NCBI RefSeq assembly: GCF_016598535.1
Contig: NZ_CP066779.1
Span: 3,472,001 to 3,536,000 of the forward strand
Source of the DNA: Rhodococcus sp. P-2
GTDB taxonomy: Bacteria > Actinomycetota > Actinomycetes > Mycobacteriales > Mycobacteriaceae
Length of the DNA stretch: 64,000 bases
Reading direction: 5' to 3'
Under the pieces are notes generated by a model. The model worked only from the letters and a program-made list of their open reading frames with translations, was not told where the DNA came from and did no database searches. Position numbers and translations under genes: made by a program. Of the stretch, positions 1 through 8,856 are shown piece by piece (positions within the stretch are counted from its first letter, which is position 1; every line of letters begins with the position of its first letter).

Positions 1-361
1 GGGCCTTGTCCACATCCGCCAGGGTCATGTTCTTCGGTGGATGCTGACAAAATGACACCACCTGACGGGCCTTCAACGCATCCACATCACCCCGATGAAA
101 CGCATCCGCCACAACAGGTTCGAGCATCAACAACCGCGCCAACCCGACCAGCAGACTGCACTCACCGATCTCCAGATTCGTCGAACCGTGCAACCACTGC
201 GCGATCGCCCGAAAACCCTTCCCGCCGAGAACCTCACGGGAAAACATTTCCACGATCAGCAACACCATCCGCGACTGCAACTCGTGCCGGGCGCGCACCA
301 GATCCAGAACCTCACACTTGAGGCCCTCGCCATCCAGTTGCCACGCTTCCCGACTGTCCAT
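1..361 (-). CDS. DUF222 / 13E12-repeat family protein, N-terminal part, cut by the left edge
   Basis: The minus strand reads open from an ATG at 361 to the window edge, about 120 residues. It begins MDSREAWQLDGEGLKCEVLD and continues with the pattern typical of DUF222 N-termini: helices rich in Leu, Glu and Arg, then GFRAIAQWLHGSTNLEIGEC, LVGLARLLMLEPV and FHRGDVDALKARQVV. Full-length members usually add a C-terminal HNH nuclease domain, which would lie outside the window. These proteins are abundant in Rhodococcus and Mycobacterium (13E12 repeat family), their role is not settled, and some mycobacterial members are SOS-induced. Plus-strand frames over the same bases look like antisense shadows. 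The family call is by sequence feel, without a search. Confidence 0.72.
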   Translation of the reverse strand, partial: MDSREAWQLDGEGLKCEVLDLVRARHELQSRMVLLIVEMFSREVLGGKGFRAIAQWLHGSTNLEIGECSLLVGLARLLMLEPVVADAFHRGDVDALKARQVVSFCQHPPKNMTLADVDKA

Positions 362-371
362 GCAGCAATCA

Positions 372-393
372 TATTCGAACACAATTTCGAATA
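372..393. promoter_or_regulatory. LexA (SOS) box-like dyad upstream of the DUF222 gene
   Basis: A 22-bp perfect dyad has arms TATTCGAA and TTCGAATA around CACAAT. Its core TCGAAC-N4-TTTCGA differs by one base from the mycobacterial/actinobacterial SOS box TCGAAC-N4-GTTCGA. It lies 11 bp upstream of the DUF222 start codon, where a repressor would block transcription. Binding by LexA is inferred. Confidence 0.55.
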
Positions 394-421
394 CAAGAGG
401 GGGATTGATTGAAACTATTTG

Positions 422-1237
422 CTAATCAACGACTTTCGCATTCCAGACAGATCGGGCATGCTCTTGGGTGGCTGTGGAAACCTCCGCCTGGCCGCCCATG
501 AAGGGCCGGACGAGGTCCAGAGGCAAGGGGAAGACAACGGTGGAGTTGTTCTCACTACCGATCTCGTGAAGCGTCTGCAGATAACGCAATTGTAGAGTGG
601 TCGGATTGCGACTGATCACCTCGGCCGCCTCGGCGAGCTTGGCCGAAGCCTGAAATTCGGCGTCGGCGTTGATGATCTTGGCTCGCCGTTCACGTTCGGC
701 CTCAGCCTGCCGGGCGATGGCGCGCTGCATGTTGGCTGGGATCTCGACGTCCTTGATCTCCACGGTGGTGACTTTGACTCCCCACGGCTCGGTCTGCTGG
801 TCGATGACCTTCTGCAAGTCCTCGTTGAGGCGTTCACGTTCGGATAGCAGCGAGTCCAACTCGGCCTTACCGAGAATGGAGCGCAGTGTGGTCTGGGCGA
901 TCTGCGAGGTGGCGGCCAGAAAGTCCTCGACCTCGACTATCGAACGGTCGGCGTCGACGACCCGAAAGTACGTGACGGCGGTAACCTTCACCGGAACGTT
1001 GTCGCGGGTGATCACTTCTTGGACCGGTATTTTCAGCGTGACGGTTCGCAGACTGACCCGCTCCATGCGATCGATCGCCGGCACCAGAATGACCAGGCCA
1101 GGACCCTTCAAGGTGATCAGTCGACCGAGGCGGAACACCACCGCGCGCTCGTACTCACGCAGGACTCTCACCGACATACCCACCAGGACTGCAATCAGCA
1201 CGACAAACACGGACAACACAACAAGCACGGTGGTCAT
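422..1237 (-). CDS. SPFH/Band 7 (slipin/stomatin-like) membrane protein
   Basis: This 271-residue protein has one N-terminal membrane segment (about residues 3-28, [19 protein letters not shown]) followed by an SPFH domain ([50 protein letters not shown]). A charged helical region comes next ([20 protein letters not shown], then [20 protein letters not shown]). Members form oligomeric membrane microdomain scaffolds. I chose the ATG at 1237 because it overlaps the stop of the upstream nfeD-like gene in an ATGA; a GTG 15 bases further up is also open. The pairing with NfeD is a conserved operon, which supports both calls. The specific cellular role here is unknown. Confidence 0.9.
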   Translation of the reverse strand: MTTVLVVLSVFVVLIAVLVGMSVRVLREYERAVVFRLGRLITLKGPGLVILVPAIDRMERVSLRTVTLKIPVQEVITRDNVPVKVTAVTYFRVVDADRSIVEVEDFLAATSQIAQTTLRSILGKAELDSLLSERERLNEDLQKVIDQQTEPWGVKVTTVEIKDVEIPANMQRAIARQAEAERERRAKIINADAEFQASAKLAEAAEVISRNPTTLQLRYLQTLHEIGSENNSTVVFPLPLDLVRPFMGGQAEVSTATQEHARSVWNAKVVD

Positions 1238-1707
1238 AGCGCCAGCTCCCACGGTTCACGACGGCGCACTTTCAGAGTCAGGCCTCGAACCTGCTCTACG
1301 ACGACGGATTCACCCACGGCGGGAACAGAATCGTCGTACCCGAATTCCATTCGAGCACGCCATAATCCGCCGTCAAGCTCGACCTGACCCTGCGCACCAG
1401 CCCAACTGCGAACGGTCGCGTCGGAGCCGACAAGAGATTCCGTCCCGGTACGCACGGGCGCGCGGCGCGCGGTGAGCGCTTTTCGGCTCGCGACCGCCAC
1501 CACGCCCAGGCCGACCACCGCGACCCCCGCCGTCACCGGGATCGCGATCGATTGGCCGATACCGTCGGACGTGAAGAGCATCCAGACGCCCGCACCGATC
1601 ATGAGTGCTCCGAGCGCACCGAGCACCCCCGCGGTTGGGGCATGCGCCTCGACCACGATCAACAGGACGCCCAGCAGCAGGGCAACGACACCGATCGTCG
1701 TCATCAC
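1234..1707 (-). CDS. NfeD-like membrane protein with C-terminal OB-fold
   Basis: The 157-residue protein starts with two or three hydrophobic segments ([58 protein letters not shown]). It ends in a soluble OB-fold-like domain ([39 protein letters not shown]). This is the short NfeD form without the N-terminal ClpP-like protease. NfeD proteins partner with slipins in membrane quality control or microdomain organisation, and the slipin gene follows with a four-base overlap. The start has a second Met at codon 2, so either could be used. Confidence 0.85.
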   Translation of the reverse strand: MMTTIGVVALLLGVLLIVVEAHAPTAGVLGALGALMIGAGVWMLFTSDGIGQSIAIPVTAGVAVVGLGVVAVASRKALTARRAPVRTGTESLVGSDATVRSWAGAQGQVELDGGLWRARMEFGYDDSVPAVGESVVVEQVRGLTLKVRRREPWELAL

Positions 1708-1821
1708 TCGTCTCCACGCTCACGAGGACGCGTTCACGTCGCGTAGCCATTGTGCGATCGCGCCCTCGACTTCAACGGTAATCACGTTCGGCCGGTTCTG
1801 CCACAAACGCTTCACGCCAGT

Positions 1822-2571
1822 TCAGAGAAGCACTTCACCGATCTGTCGCGCAGTCACCTTGGCAAGATCGGCGAGGAACGGAATCCGTTCGTCGATCATC
1901 AGCTCGACCGGACCACGAAGTCCGAGAGCGTAACGCACAGTGCCTGATCCATCGATGATCGGAATTCCGATCGTTCGGAAATCCGGGGTCAACTCTTCGT
2001 CGTTGAATCCGTATCCTCGCTCGCGGGTCAACTCCAGTTCCCGGCGGATACCGGCAACATCGGTGATCGCGCGCTGGGTAGTCGCTTCACGTGGCAGCGC
2101 GGCGAGCTCGGAATCGTCGACATCGGACCAAGCCAGAAAGGCTTTCCCCAGGGCGCTCGCGTGCAAGGGAAGTCGAACACCCTGCAGCACATGTCCGTCG
2201 GCCTCGCGCCACCGACTGAACCCGAGCAACACCACCTCACTTCCGCTTCGCACTGCCAGGGAGGCGGATGCTCCTGTCGTCGCGGCCAATTGCTCCAAAT
2301 AGGGCTCGGACAGATAGATCCGATGCTGCCGGTAGGAGACCTGTCCGTAAGCCGCCAGCGCCGCGCCGATGCGATACCGACTGGTTGCGTCGTCCTTCTC
2401 GAGGAACCCCGCGTCGACGAGCGACTGCAGCAATCGATGCGTGGTGCTGACCGCAAGCTCTTGTCGCCGCGCAACTTCCGAGACTCCCAGTTCTTCGCCA
2501 CTGCGAAAACATGTGAGCATGGTCAGGGCACGGGTTACCGTCTGAACTCCCGCGCCGCGTGCGTCCGTCAC
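1822..2571 (-). CDS. IclR-family transcriptional regulator, divergent from the sulfonate-type operon
   Basis: This is a winged-helix HTH regulator of the IclR family. The N-terminal HTH is at about residues 10-70 (GVQTVTRALTMLTCFRSGEE, LGVSEVARRQELAVSTTHRL, LQSLVDAGFLEK). A C-terminal effector domain ends in the usual GIPIIDGSGTVRYALGLRGP and AKVTARQIGEVLL. I chose the GTG at 2571 (249 aa) because AAAGGA sits six bases upstream; a GTG at 2622 would add 17 residues. The gene is divergent from the transport/desulfonation operon, and the intergenic region has two 17-bp TTTCC...GGAAA-type dyads of the kind IclR proteins bind. Control of that operon is inferred from position; the effector is unknown. 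Confidence 0.88.
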   Translation of the reverse strand: MTDARGAGVQTVTRALTMLTCFRSGEELGVSEVARRQELAVSTTHRLLQSLVDAGFLEKDDATSRYRIGAALAAYGQVSYRQHRIYLSEPYLEQLAATTGASASLAVRSGSEVVLLGFSRWREADGHVLQGVRLPLHASALGKAFLAWSDVDDSELAALPREATTQRAITDVAGIRRELELTRERGYGFNDEELTPDFRTIGIPIIDGSGTVRYALGLRGPVELMIDERIPFLADLAKVTARQIGEVLL

Positions 2572-2644
2572 GAACGATCCTTTCGCTGTGGCCTGATCGA
2601 CCTGAGAATCGGACGCTAACACGGACCCAGCAGTCCGGCCATCC

Positions 2645-2735
2645 TTTCCATCAGGTGGAAAGGAACTAGGCGAGGACCTACAAAAGCCCAGATGAACAGA
2701 CTTCCGATGTTGTCAAGATTTCCAATCTCCAGAAA
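2645..2735. promoter_or_regulatory. Two IclR-type operator dyads in the divergent promoter region
   Basis: Two 17-bp dyads of the same form lie between the regulator and the operon. The first is TTTCCATCAGGTGGAAA (2645-2661), whose symmetry extends by two more bases (CCTTTCCA...TGGAAAGG). The second is TTTCCAATCTCCAGAAA (2719-2735). They are 74 bp apart, start to start, about seven helical turns. The likely reader is the divergent IclR protein. Confidence 0.5.
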
Positions 2736-2818
2736 ACAAACGGGGGTAAAACGGACACGCACCCAATAGCGTCATCGTCGTCAGTTCTGACGAATCAACG
2801 CCTGAAGGAGCCACATAC

Positions 2819-3871
2819 ATGTCCCGCTTCCGCCGACTGCCACGAGCTGCCGCTGCGCTCGCCATGATCCCGCTGGCCGGGTTGGCGGTGGCGTGTGGGT
2901 CTTCCGATTCCGACAGCGCCGCAGGCAATTCCAGCGCCGACTTCACGCTCAAGGTCTTCGATCCCGGAAACTCCGGTGCCATCGCCGTCGGCAAGCGCGA
3001 CGGAACCTACGACGAGGCGCTGGCACCGCTGGGCGCAAAGATCGAATGGGTCAAGACCACGCCGGGATTCAGCTCCAACCTCAAACTGTTCAACAGCGGT
3101 GAGCTCGACATCCAAACCGGCGCATACAGTCCCGTCGTCGGCGCACTGTCCAAGGACGTGGGTGTCCGCATCTTCGCCACATCGGACCCGTACAACAAGG
3201 ACCAGGCCGGCATCATCGCCACTCCGGAATCCGGCATCAAGACCGTCGCCGATCTGGCCGGCAAGCGCATCGCCGTCAACCCTGCAGGTAAGGGCGAGTA
3301 CATCACGCTGAAGGCCCTGACACAGGCCGGAGTGCCGATCGATTCCGTCGAACGCGTTCCGCTGCAACAGGCAGACGCCGCGTCGGCGTTCTCCACCGGA
3401 CAGGTCGACGCGTGGGCATCGTTCCTGATTCCGTACCAGGAGGCCAAGGCCAAGGGTGCGGTCGAGATCGCGACCGAGGCGAGCATCGACTCCGTGGACA
3501 GCACCATCATCGCCGGCCGCACCGCGATTCTCGAAGAGCATCCCGAGGTGGTCCAGAAGTTCCTCGAGGTCACCCAGGAACTCACCGCGAAGCAGCAGGC
3601 CGACCCGGCAGCATTCGAGAACGTCTTCGAACAGACCGGTCCGCGCGCTCTCTCCGGACAGCGACTCGACGACGCGATCACCCTGGGCGGCCAGATCACC
3701 AACTTCCGCTACCCGACTGCAGCCGACGCTACCGACCTCGAATCCATCTCCACGCTGTTTGCCGAGAACAAGGTGATCCAGCAGCCGCTCAAGGGTAGTG
3801 ACGTGATCTTCGACCTCCAGGGCGCTGTGGCAGGTTCAGCAGCGGCCGCGCCCACCACCGAGGGGAAGTGA
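2819..3871 (+). CDS. SsuA/NMT1-type ABC transporter substrate-binding lipoprotein
   Basis: The 350-residue exported protein has a basic N-terminus (MSRFRRLPR), a hydrophobic core and a lipobox-like end at Cys26 (GLAVACGSS), so it should be anchored outside the membrane. The mature part has the aliphatic-sulfonate/taurine/nitrate binding-protein pattern: FNSGELDIQTGAYSPVVGAL, GIKTVADLAGKRIAVNPAGK, FSTGQVDAWASFLIPY and a C-terminal helix with HPEVVQKFLEVTQEL. An AAGGAG ribosome site is nine bases upstream. It is the first gene of an operon continuing with permease, ATPase, desulfinase and two flavin monooxygenases, which points to an organosulfur ligand. The exact substrate cannot be read from the sequence. 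Confidence 0.9.
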   Translation: MSRFRRLPRAAAALAMIPLAGLAVACGSSDSDSAAGNSSADFTLKVFDPGNSGAIAVGKRDGTYDEALAPLGAKIEWVKTTPGFSSNLKLFNSGELDIQTGAYSPVVGALSKDVGVRIFATSDPYNKDQAGIIATPESGIKTVADLAGKRIAVNPAGKGEYITLKALTQAGVPIDSVERVPLQQADAASAFSTGQVDAWASFLIPYQEAKAKGAVEIATEASIDSVDSTIIAGRTAILEEHPEVVQKFLEVTQELTAKQQADPAAFENVFEQTGPRALSGQRLDDAITLGGQITNFRYPTAADATDLESISTLFAENKVIQQPLKGSDVIFDLQGAVAGSAAAAPTTEGK

Positions 3872-3875
3872 CCCG

Positions 3876-4733
3876 ATGGTGACGCTGACCCGCCCCGCTC
3901 GAACGGCGCCGCAGTCAGTGGAGCATCCACAACTCGAAACGCCGCGCTACCGGCGCAATCGCACCCGACCGAAGTGGATTTCGATCCCCCTCCGCTTCCT
4001 GGTTCCGGCTCTGTTGGTCGCGGGATGGTGGATCGGGTCGGCTACCGGACTGATTCGAGAGGAGATCCTGGCCGGACCTCCCGCCGTGTGGACGGCCTTC
4101 GCCGAGCTGTACCAGTCGGGCCAGTTGGTCGACTTCGGTCTCGCGTCGCTTCAACGTGCTGCACTCGGTGTTTCGGTCGGCGTGATCGTCGGATTGGTGC
4201 TCGGGGTACTCTCCGGCCTCTCCTCGCTCGGCGAAGAACTGATCGACGGGGCCATGCAGATCAACCGCGCGGTTCCGTTCCTCGCGCTCGTTCCGCTGTT
4301 CATCGCCTGGTTCGGTATCGACGAAACCTTCAAGGTGGTGCTGATCGCGGTCGCTACCGTCGCCCCGATGTACGCGTACACCTACCTGGGAGTGCGCGGG
4401 GTCGATCGCAAGATGGTCGAAGCGGCACAAGGTTTCGGCCTGACGGGTTGGCGACTGGTGTTCGGAGCAATTCTTCCGACCGCCCTCCCCGGCGCTCTGA
4501 TGGGGCTTCGGATCTGCCTCTCGCTGAGCATCACGGGATTGATCGCAGCCGAGCAGGTCGGCACCCGCGAGGGCATCGGATATCTGGTGACCCTGGCGCA
4601 GGAATACAACCGCACCGACTACATGGTTCTGTGCATCGTCATGTATGCGGCGCTGGGCCTGATTTTCGACGCCGTGGTCAGGTTGATCGAGCGGTACTCC
4701 ATGCCGTGGCGGAGATTGTCGGTGGCGCGATGA
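3876..4733 (+). CDS. SsuC-type ABC transporter permease
   Basis: The 285-residue integral membrane protein has a short cytoplasmic N-terminus and about six hydrophobic segments, beginning PLRFLVPALLVAGWWIGSAT. The BPD_transp_1 coupling region includes EAAQGFGLTGWRLVFGAILP, with TALPGALMGLRICLSLSITG following. It follows the lipoprotein gene by four bases and overlaps the ATPase gene in an ATGA, so the three form one importer. Family: SsuC/TauC/NrtB. Confidence 0.92.
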   Translation: MVTLTRPARTAPQSVEHPQLETPRYRRNRTRPKWISIPLRFLVPALLVAGWWIGSATGLIREEILAGPPAVWTAFAELYQSGQLVDFGLASLQRAALGVSVGVIVGLVLGVLSGLSSLGEELIDGAMQINRAVPFLALVPLFIAWFGIDETFKVVLIAVATVAPMYAYTYLGVRGVDRKMVEAAQGFGLTGWRLVFGAILPTALPGALMGLRICLSLSITGLIAAEQVGTREGIGYLVTLAQEYNRTDYMVLCIVMYAALGLIFDAVVRLIERYSMPWRRLSVAR

Positions 4734-5572
4734 CGAACACAGCCATCGGCTCGCTGCCATCCACCGAAGCACCTCTGCCGCCGTTGGCGACCCGCGAGCG
4801 GACCGGCACCACTGCGGCCGAGCGACGGGCCGGTTCACCAGTAGCGGTCTCACTGACCGGGGTGCGTAAGTCGTTCGGCGACAAGACCGTTCTGGGTGGC
4901 ATCGACCTCGAGATCACTCGCGGCGAGTTCGTCGTCCTCCTCGGCCCCAGCGGAACGGGCAAGACGACACTGCTGCGCGTGCTCTCCGGACTGGAAGCAC
5001 CGGACAGCGGTGAGGTGCTGGCCCCGCGCGACCGCACAGTCGTCTATCAAGAACCACGATTGATACCGTCGAAGCGAGTTCTCGCCAATGTCACAGTCGG
5101 ACAGAAGCGCTCACGGCAGGTGACCGACAACGCACGCAACGCACTCTCCGAGGTCAACCTCGCGGACAAGCACCGTGCCTGGCCGGCCACGCTCTCCGGT
5201 GGTGAGGCCCAACGCGTCGCATTGGCTCGCGCCCTCGTTCGCGAACCTGAACTGCTGCTACTCGACGAACCCTTCGCCGCACTCGACGCCCTCACGCGAC
5301 TCCAAATGCAGGACTTGGTAGGCGATCTGGTCGCCCGCCACCGTCCCGCGGTATTGCTGGTCACGCACGACGTCGACGAAGCCGTACGACTTGCCGACCG
5401 GGTACTCATTCTCGACAAGGGTGGGTTTGCCGTGGACGTCGACATCGATCTGCCACGCCCCCGCGACCGGAACGATCCCGAATCTTTGCGCTACCGAGCG
5501 AGCTTCCTGAAGGAACTCGGCGTCGGACGCACCTTCCCCGACGGACAGGACAGTCATGACATTGATCGCTGA
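4730..5572 (+). CDS. SsuB-type ABC transporter ATPase
   Basis: The 280-residue ATPase has Walker A LLGPSGTGKTT (about residues 70-80), a Q-loop (TVVYQEPRLIPSKRV), signature LSGGEAQRVALARAL, Walker B ELLLLDEPFAALDAL and switch His in LLVTHDVDEA. The start ATG at 4730 overlaps the permease stop; longer in-frame readings upstream run over permease coding sequence and are not credible. The N-terminal 40 residues before the core are low-complexity and variable in the family. It powers the importer formed with the two preceding genes. Confidence 0.93.
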   Translation: MTNTAIGSLPSTEAPLPPLATRERTGTTAAERRAGSPVAVSLTGVRKSFGDKTVLGGIDLEITRGEFVVLLGPSGTGKTTLLRVLSGLEAPDSGEVLAPRDRTVVYQEPRLIPSKRVLANVTVGQKRSRQVTDNARNALSEVNLADKHRAWPATLSGGEAQRVALARALVREPELLLLDEPFAALDALTRLQMQDLVGDLVARHRPAVLLVTHDVDEAVRLADRVLILDKGGFAVDVDIDLPRPRDRNDPESLRYRASFLKELGVGRTFPDGQDSHDIDR

Positions 5573-6599
5573 TTCCGCAATCGACACACTCTGGTACACC
5601 CGCTGCCCCGTTCCCACCGCCAGCGGCCTCGCGAACAGCCTCGGATGGCTCGACCGGACGGCAACCGAATCCGGAGTGCGTTTCGGCGTACTACAAGATG
5701 CCGGACCGGAATTGGCAGTACGCCATTTCGACCACCATCTCTCCGGACTCATTCGCGAAGGTGGCAATGTCCCGGCACTGGCCGCGCGTGCCAGTGGTTC
5801 TCCGACGAGGCTCATCGGGCTCACCTGGATCGACGAGGCCCAGGCGATCCTGGTGCGTGGAGACTCCGACATCCGAGAAGCAGGCCTGCTGGCCGGCGCC
5901 CGGATCGGAATCCCGGCGTGGGCGGCCGATCAAGCCAGGAGCTTCCCCCGCGCCATGGCCTTGCACGGGTTCGCCTCCGCGCTTCGACTGGGCGAGTTGA
6001 GTTTTGCCGACGTCACCCTCGTCGAGGTTGCAACGACGGCAGCACCTGAGGTCCGCACCGCCTCCTCGACCCGCAACACGACGTGGGGTGTCGAATCCTT
6101 GCTGCGCGGTGACGTCGACGCCATCTACGTCAAGGGCGCCCGCGCCCAGGAAGTTGCCCGCGAACACGGCCTCGCCGTAGCTGTCGACCTCGATTCCACT
6201 GCATCCCTTCGTGATCGCGTCAACAACGGCACTCCACGTCCGATCACGGTTCATGCCGATCTCCTCGAACAACGTCCGGACGTCGTCGTGGGGTTCCTCG
6301 CCGAGAGTCTAAGGGCGGCAGACTGGGCGGCGGCCAACATAGACGAGGTTCGAGCCGTTCTGCAGACCGAAACGCAGTCGGGGCCCGAGGGCGTCGTGGC
6401 AGCGTACGGCGAGAATTTCCACACTGGACTGCATTTGAGCCTGTCGGACGAGCGTGTCGATCTGCTCGGCGTGCAGAAGCAGTTCCTCTATGCGCACGGC
6501 TTCCTCGCCGCCGACTTCGACCTGCAGTCCTGGGTGGCGCACGAACCCCTCGAACAGGCCCGCGCACTGGTCGCTGCTCAGAAAGACACACTCAAATGA
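5556..6599 (+). CDS. DszB-like sulfinate desulfinase (cytoplasmic SBP-fold enzyme)
   Basis: The 347-residue protein lacks a signal peptide and aligns by eye with 2'-hydroxybiphenyl-2-sulfinate desulfinase, DszB. DTLWYTRCPVP matches DszB DTLTYSNCPVP. Cys17, His57, Arg67 and Gly70 fall where DszB has catalytic Cys27, His60, Arg70 and Gly73 (VRHF ten residues before LIREGGNVPAL). DszB hydrolyses a C-S bond to release sulfite. Overall similarity is clearly lower than to the plasmid dszB, so the substrate probably differs. The gene overlaps the ATPase stop by 17 bases and the next monooxygenase by four. A plain cytosolic binding protein is the alternative, but the catalytic set argues against it. 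Confidence 0.78.
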   Translation: MTLIADSAIDTLWYTRCPVPTASGLANSLGWLDRTATESGVRFGVLQDAGPELAVRHFDHHLSGLIREGGNVPALAARASGSPTRLIGLTWIDEAQAILVRGDSDIREAGLLAGARIGIPAWAADQARSFPRAMALHGFASALRLGELSFADVTLVEVATTAAPEVRTASSTRNTTWGVESLLRGDVDAIYVKGARAQEVAREHGLAVAVDLDSTASLRDRVNNGTPRPITVHADLLEQRPDVVVGFLAESLRAADWAAANIDEVRAVLQTETQSGPEGVVAAYGENFHTGLHLSLSDERVDLLGVQKQFLYAHGFLAADFDLQSWVAHEPLEQARALVAAQKDTLK

Positions 6600-7705
6600 C
6601 CGAGGTCTACTGGGAGCTACCCTCGCGCGGCGACGGACGCCGGGCAGTGGCCGCACTGAACAGTCGAGGCGGATTCGGCGCACAACGCCCCACCACAATC
6701 GCGACCGATGTTCGCCCCGGAAACTTCGGGCCCTTCGACGAACTGGCGCAGATCGTTCTCGCCGCCGAACTGTCTGGCGTCGACGGCGTTGTCGCACCGT
6801 ACGATCCGAACGGGGAAGAATCCTGGATCGTTGCCGCCGCCGCACTGCGTCAGACGCGTCATTCGCGAGTGGTCGTGGAATTTCATCCCACTTTCGGCAC
6901 TCCTGTCTACGCCGCCAAAATGTCTGCGACACTTCAGCGTCTGTCGGCAGGTCGTCTCGAGTGGCGAGTGAAGGTCGATACTGACGCCGAAGATGCCACC
7001 GCTCGCGGAGACGTAGTTCGAGGAACCGACCGCTACGCGCGCGCCGCGGAGTTCCTGACCGTCGCCCGTGGCGTATGGAACGAGGAACAAATTCTGCCAG
7101 GCGGATTCGGTGGCACGGGTTACGACTTCGACGGCGAATACTACGACGTGCTCGGCGGCGGATTCCGAGGCATCTTGTCGGGACTCCCTTTTCCCCGAGT
7201 GCATCTGACCGGCGATTCTCCGGAAGCTCTGGAACTGTCCGCCCACCACGGCGACGTCCATCAGTTCACGCTCGCCGGTGACGAGCTCTCGACGCGGATC
7301 ACGGCCCTCGACGACCGAGCGTCCGAACTCGGCAGGACTGTCGAGAAGGTCCTGCGCATCCCGATCATCGCGAGAGAGACAGCCGACGAAGCCTGGGCCC
7401 GCGTCGAACGGCAACTGAGAGAATCCGATTCCACTGCGTTCGAGATCGATCGGGGCGGCATCCTCTGGTCCGGATTCGACCGCATCGGTTACGAGCACAG
7501 CATCGGTCTTGTCGGAAGCTACGAGGAAGTGGCACAGCGACTCTCGTCGTATCGAGATCTCGGCGTGGACGGTTTCGTCCTGTCGGGTCGGCCACACATC
7601 GAAGAGCTGCACCGGGCGGGCGAACATCTCCTGCACCTGGTCGATCCCGAGGGTCGGATCCGCAAGGAAGAGAAGGCCACCACAGAAGAGAAGGCCACCG
7701 CATGA
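6596..7705 (+). CDS. LLM-class FMN-dependent monooxygenase, SsuD-like (first copy)
   Basis: The 369-residue luciferase-like flavin monooxygenase shows the SsuD/MsuD layout: PGNFGPFDELAQIVLAAELS, VVEFHPTFGTPVYAAKMSAT, LQRLSAGRLEWRVKVDTDAE, DRYARAAEFLTVARGVW and near the end GSYEEVAQRLSSYRDLGVDG. The usual Asn-rich stretch after GGR in SsuD (as in the next gene, YNIISGG) is replaced here by EWRVKVD, so this copy may have a different substrate or flavin contact. Its tail is a short charged repeat (KEEKATTEEKATA). It is coupled to its neighbours by four-base overlaps at both ends and would need an FMN reductase from elsewhere. Confidence 0.87.
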   Translation: MTEVYWELPSRGDGRRAVAALNSRGGFGAQRPTTIATDVRPGNFGPFDELAQIVLAAELSGVDGVVAPYDPNGEESWIVAAAALRQTRHSRVVVEFHPTFGTPVYAAKMSATLQRLSAGRLEWRVKVDTDAEDATARGDVVRGTDRYARAAEFLTVARGVWNEEQILPGGFGGTGYDFDGEYYDVLGGGFRGILSGLPFPRVHLTGDSPEALELSAHHGDVHQFTLAGDELSTRITALDDRASELGRTVEKVLRIPIIARETADEAWARVERQLRESDSTAFEIDRGGILWSGFDRIGYEHSIGLVGSYEEVAQRLSSYRDLGVDGFVLSGRPHIEELHRAGEHLLHLVDPEGRIRKEEKATTEEKATA

Positions 7706-8856
7706 GCATAGATTTCTACTGGCGGATCGGAATGGAGGGCGACCACGCGTCGCTTCGTACACCGCGTCGCTACAACCGCGGTGACGCCGGTGGATACGGG
7801 CCGGGCAACATCGCTCCCGCGATCCGGGGCGGCGAATTGGACGGATACAGCTACATCGACCACATGGCCGCGGTGGCAAAGGCTTCCGAATCCGCCGGCT
7901 TCCTCGGTGGGCTGCTGCCGTCCTTCCCGATGACCGAGGATCCGTGGGCGACCGCCGCAGCGTTGGCCGCCGAGACCACCACGTACCGTTTCATGGTTGC
8001 GTTCCAACCGGGGTTCCTTCACCCGGTCCAGGCCGCGCGGATGTCGGCCAGTCTGCAGCGCGCAACCGGTGGACGTCTGGTCTACAACATCATCAGCGGC
8101 GGAGGTGGAGCGCCTCAGCTGTGGTGGGGCGACAAGGTCGACCACGACGATCGCTACACCAGGACATCCGAGTTCCTCGATGTCCTCAAAGGTGTGTGGG
8201 ACGGTGAACCTTTCGACTTCGACGGTCGCTTCTTCCAGACCCACGGCGCCGCACTGCCACCCGGACTGGCCGGCCAACCGTTTCCCGAGGTGTACTTCTC
8301 CGGATCTTCGGCCGCAGCCGTCGCCGCCGCCGGACTGCACTCCGATTACTACCTTTCCTGGCTGGAGCCGTACGCCGATCTCAGAGCCAAGATCGACGGC
8401 GTGCGGGAGAACTCGGCCAAACTGGGACGCACGCCGAAATTCGCCGTACGCATCGACGTCGTAGCCCGGCACACCGAAGAAGCTGCGTGGGCCGAGATCG
8501 AGAAGGGGTGGGCTTTCGTCGACAAGGGCGCCGCCGACCGAGCAGCGCAGGGCGATTCGGTAGGAGCCGCCCGCATCAAAGGCTGGGTACCCGAACACAT
8601 CACCGGCTACCGGGATCTGGAGGTGCAGCCCAACGTGTGGTGCGGTTTCAGCCTGATCCGCGGAGGCCCGGCGTTCGGACTGGTCGGCAGCTACGAGCAG
8701 GTCGCCGAAAGACTCGACGAGCTGCGCGAGCTGGGCGTCGACGCCTTCATCCTGGCCGGCAACCCGCATCTCGAAGAGGCATACCGCGTCGGCGAAGAAG
8801 TTCTTCCCCTCCTGCAGCGCACCCCGATCACACCTTCTGGACTGGAGACTCGATGA
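7702..8856 (+). CDS. SsuD-like alkanesulfonate monooxygenase (second copy)
   Basis: This 384-residue member of the FMNH2-dependent SsuD family is the more canonical of the two: YNRGDAGGYGPGNIAPAIRG, FMVAFQPGFLHPVQAARMSA, SLQRATGGRLVYNIISGGGG, DHDDRYTRTSEFLDVLKGVW, and GLVGSYEQVAERLDELRELG at the C-terminus. Such enzymes cleave the C-S bond of sulfonates to sulfite plus an aldehyde. Together with the desulfinase two genes upstream it could form an oxidise-then-desulfinate route. ATGA overlaps link it to both neighbours. Confidence 0.9.
   Translation: MSIDFYWRIGMEGDHASLRTPRRYNRGDAGGYGPGNIAPAIRGGELDGYSYIDHMAAVAKASESAGFLGGLLPSFPMTEDPWATAAALAAETTTYRFMVAFQPGFLHPVQAARMSASLQRATGGRLVYNIISGGGGAPQLWWGDKVDHDDRYTRTSEFLDVLKGVWDGEPFDFDGRFFQTHGAALPPGLAGQPFPEVYFSGSSAAAVAAAGLHSDYYLSWLEPYADLRAKIDGVRENSAKLGRTPKFAVRIDVVARHTEEAAWAEIEKGWAFVDKGAADRAAQGDSVGAARIKGWVPEHITGYRDLEVQPNVWCGFSLIRGGPAFGLVGSYEQVAERLDELRELGVDAFILAGNPHLEEAYRVGEEVLPLLQRTPITPSGLETR

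Noticed and set aside
37-412. Two plus-strand open frames at the left edge
   Set aside because: They run antisense to a frame with a clear DUF222-like protein and encode Pro/Arg/Thr-rich, low-complexity peptides without ribosome sites.
5556-6599. Plain transporter binding protein for the 347-aa product
   Set aside because: There is no signal peptide, and Cys17, His57, Arg67 and Gly70 match DszB catalytic positions in order and spacing.
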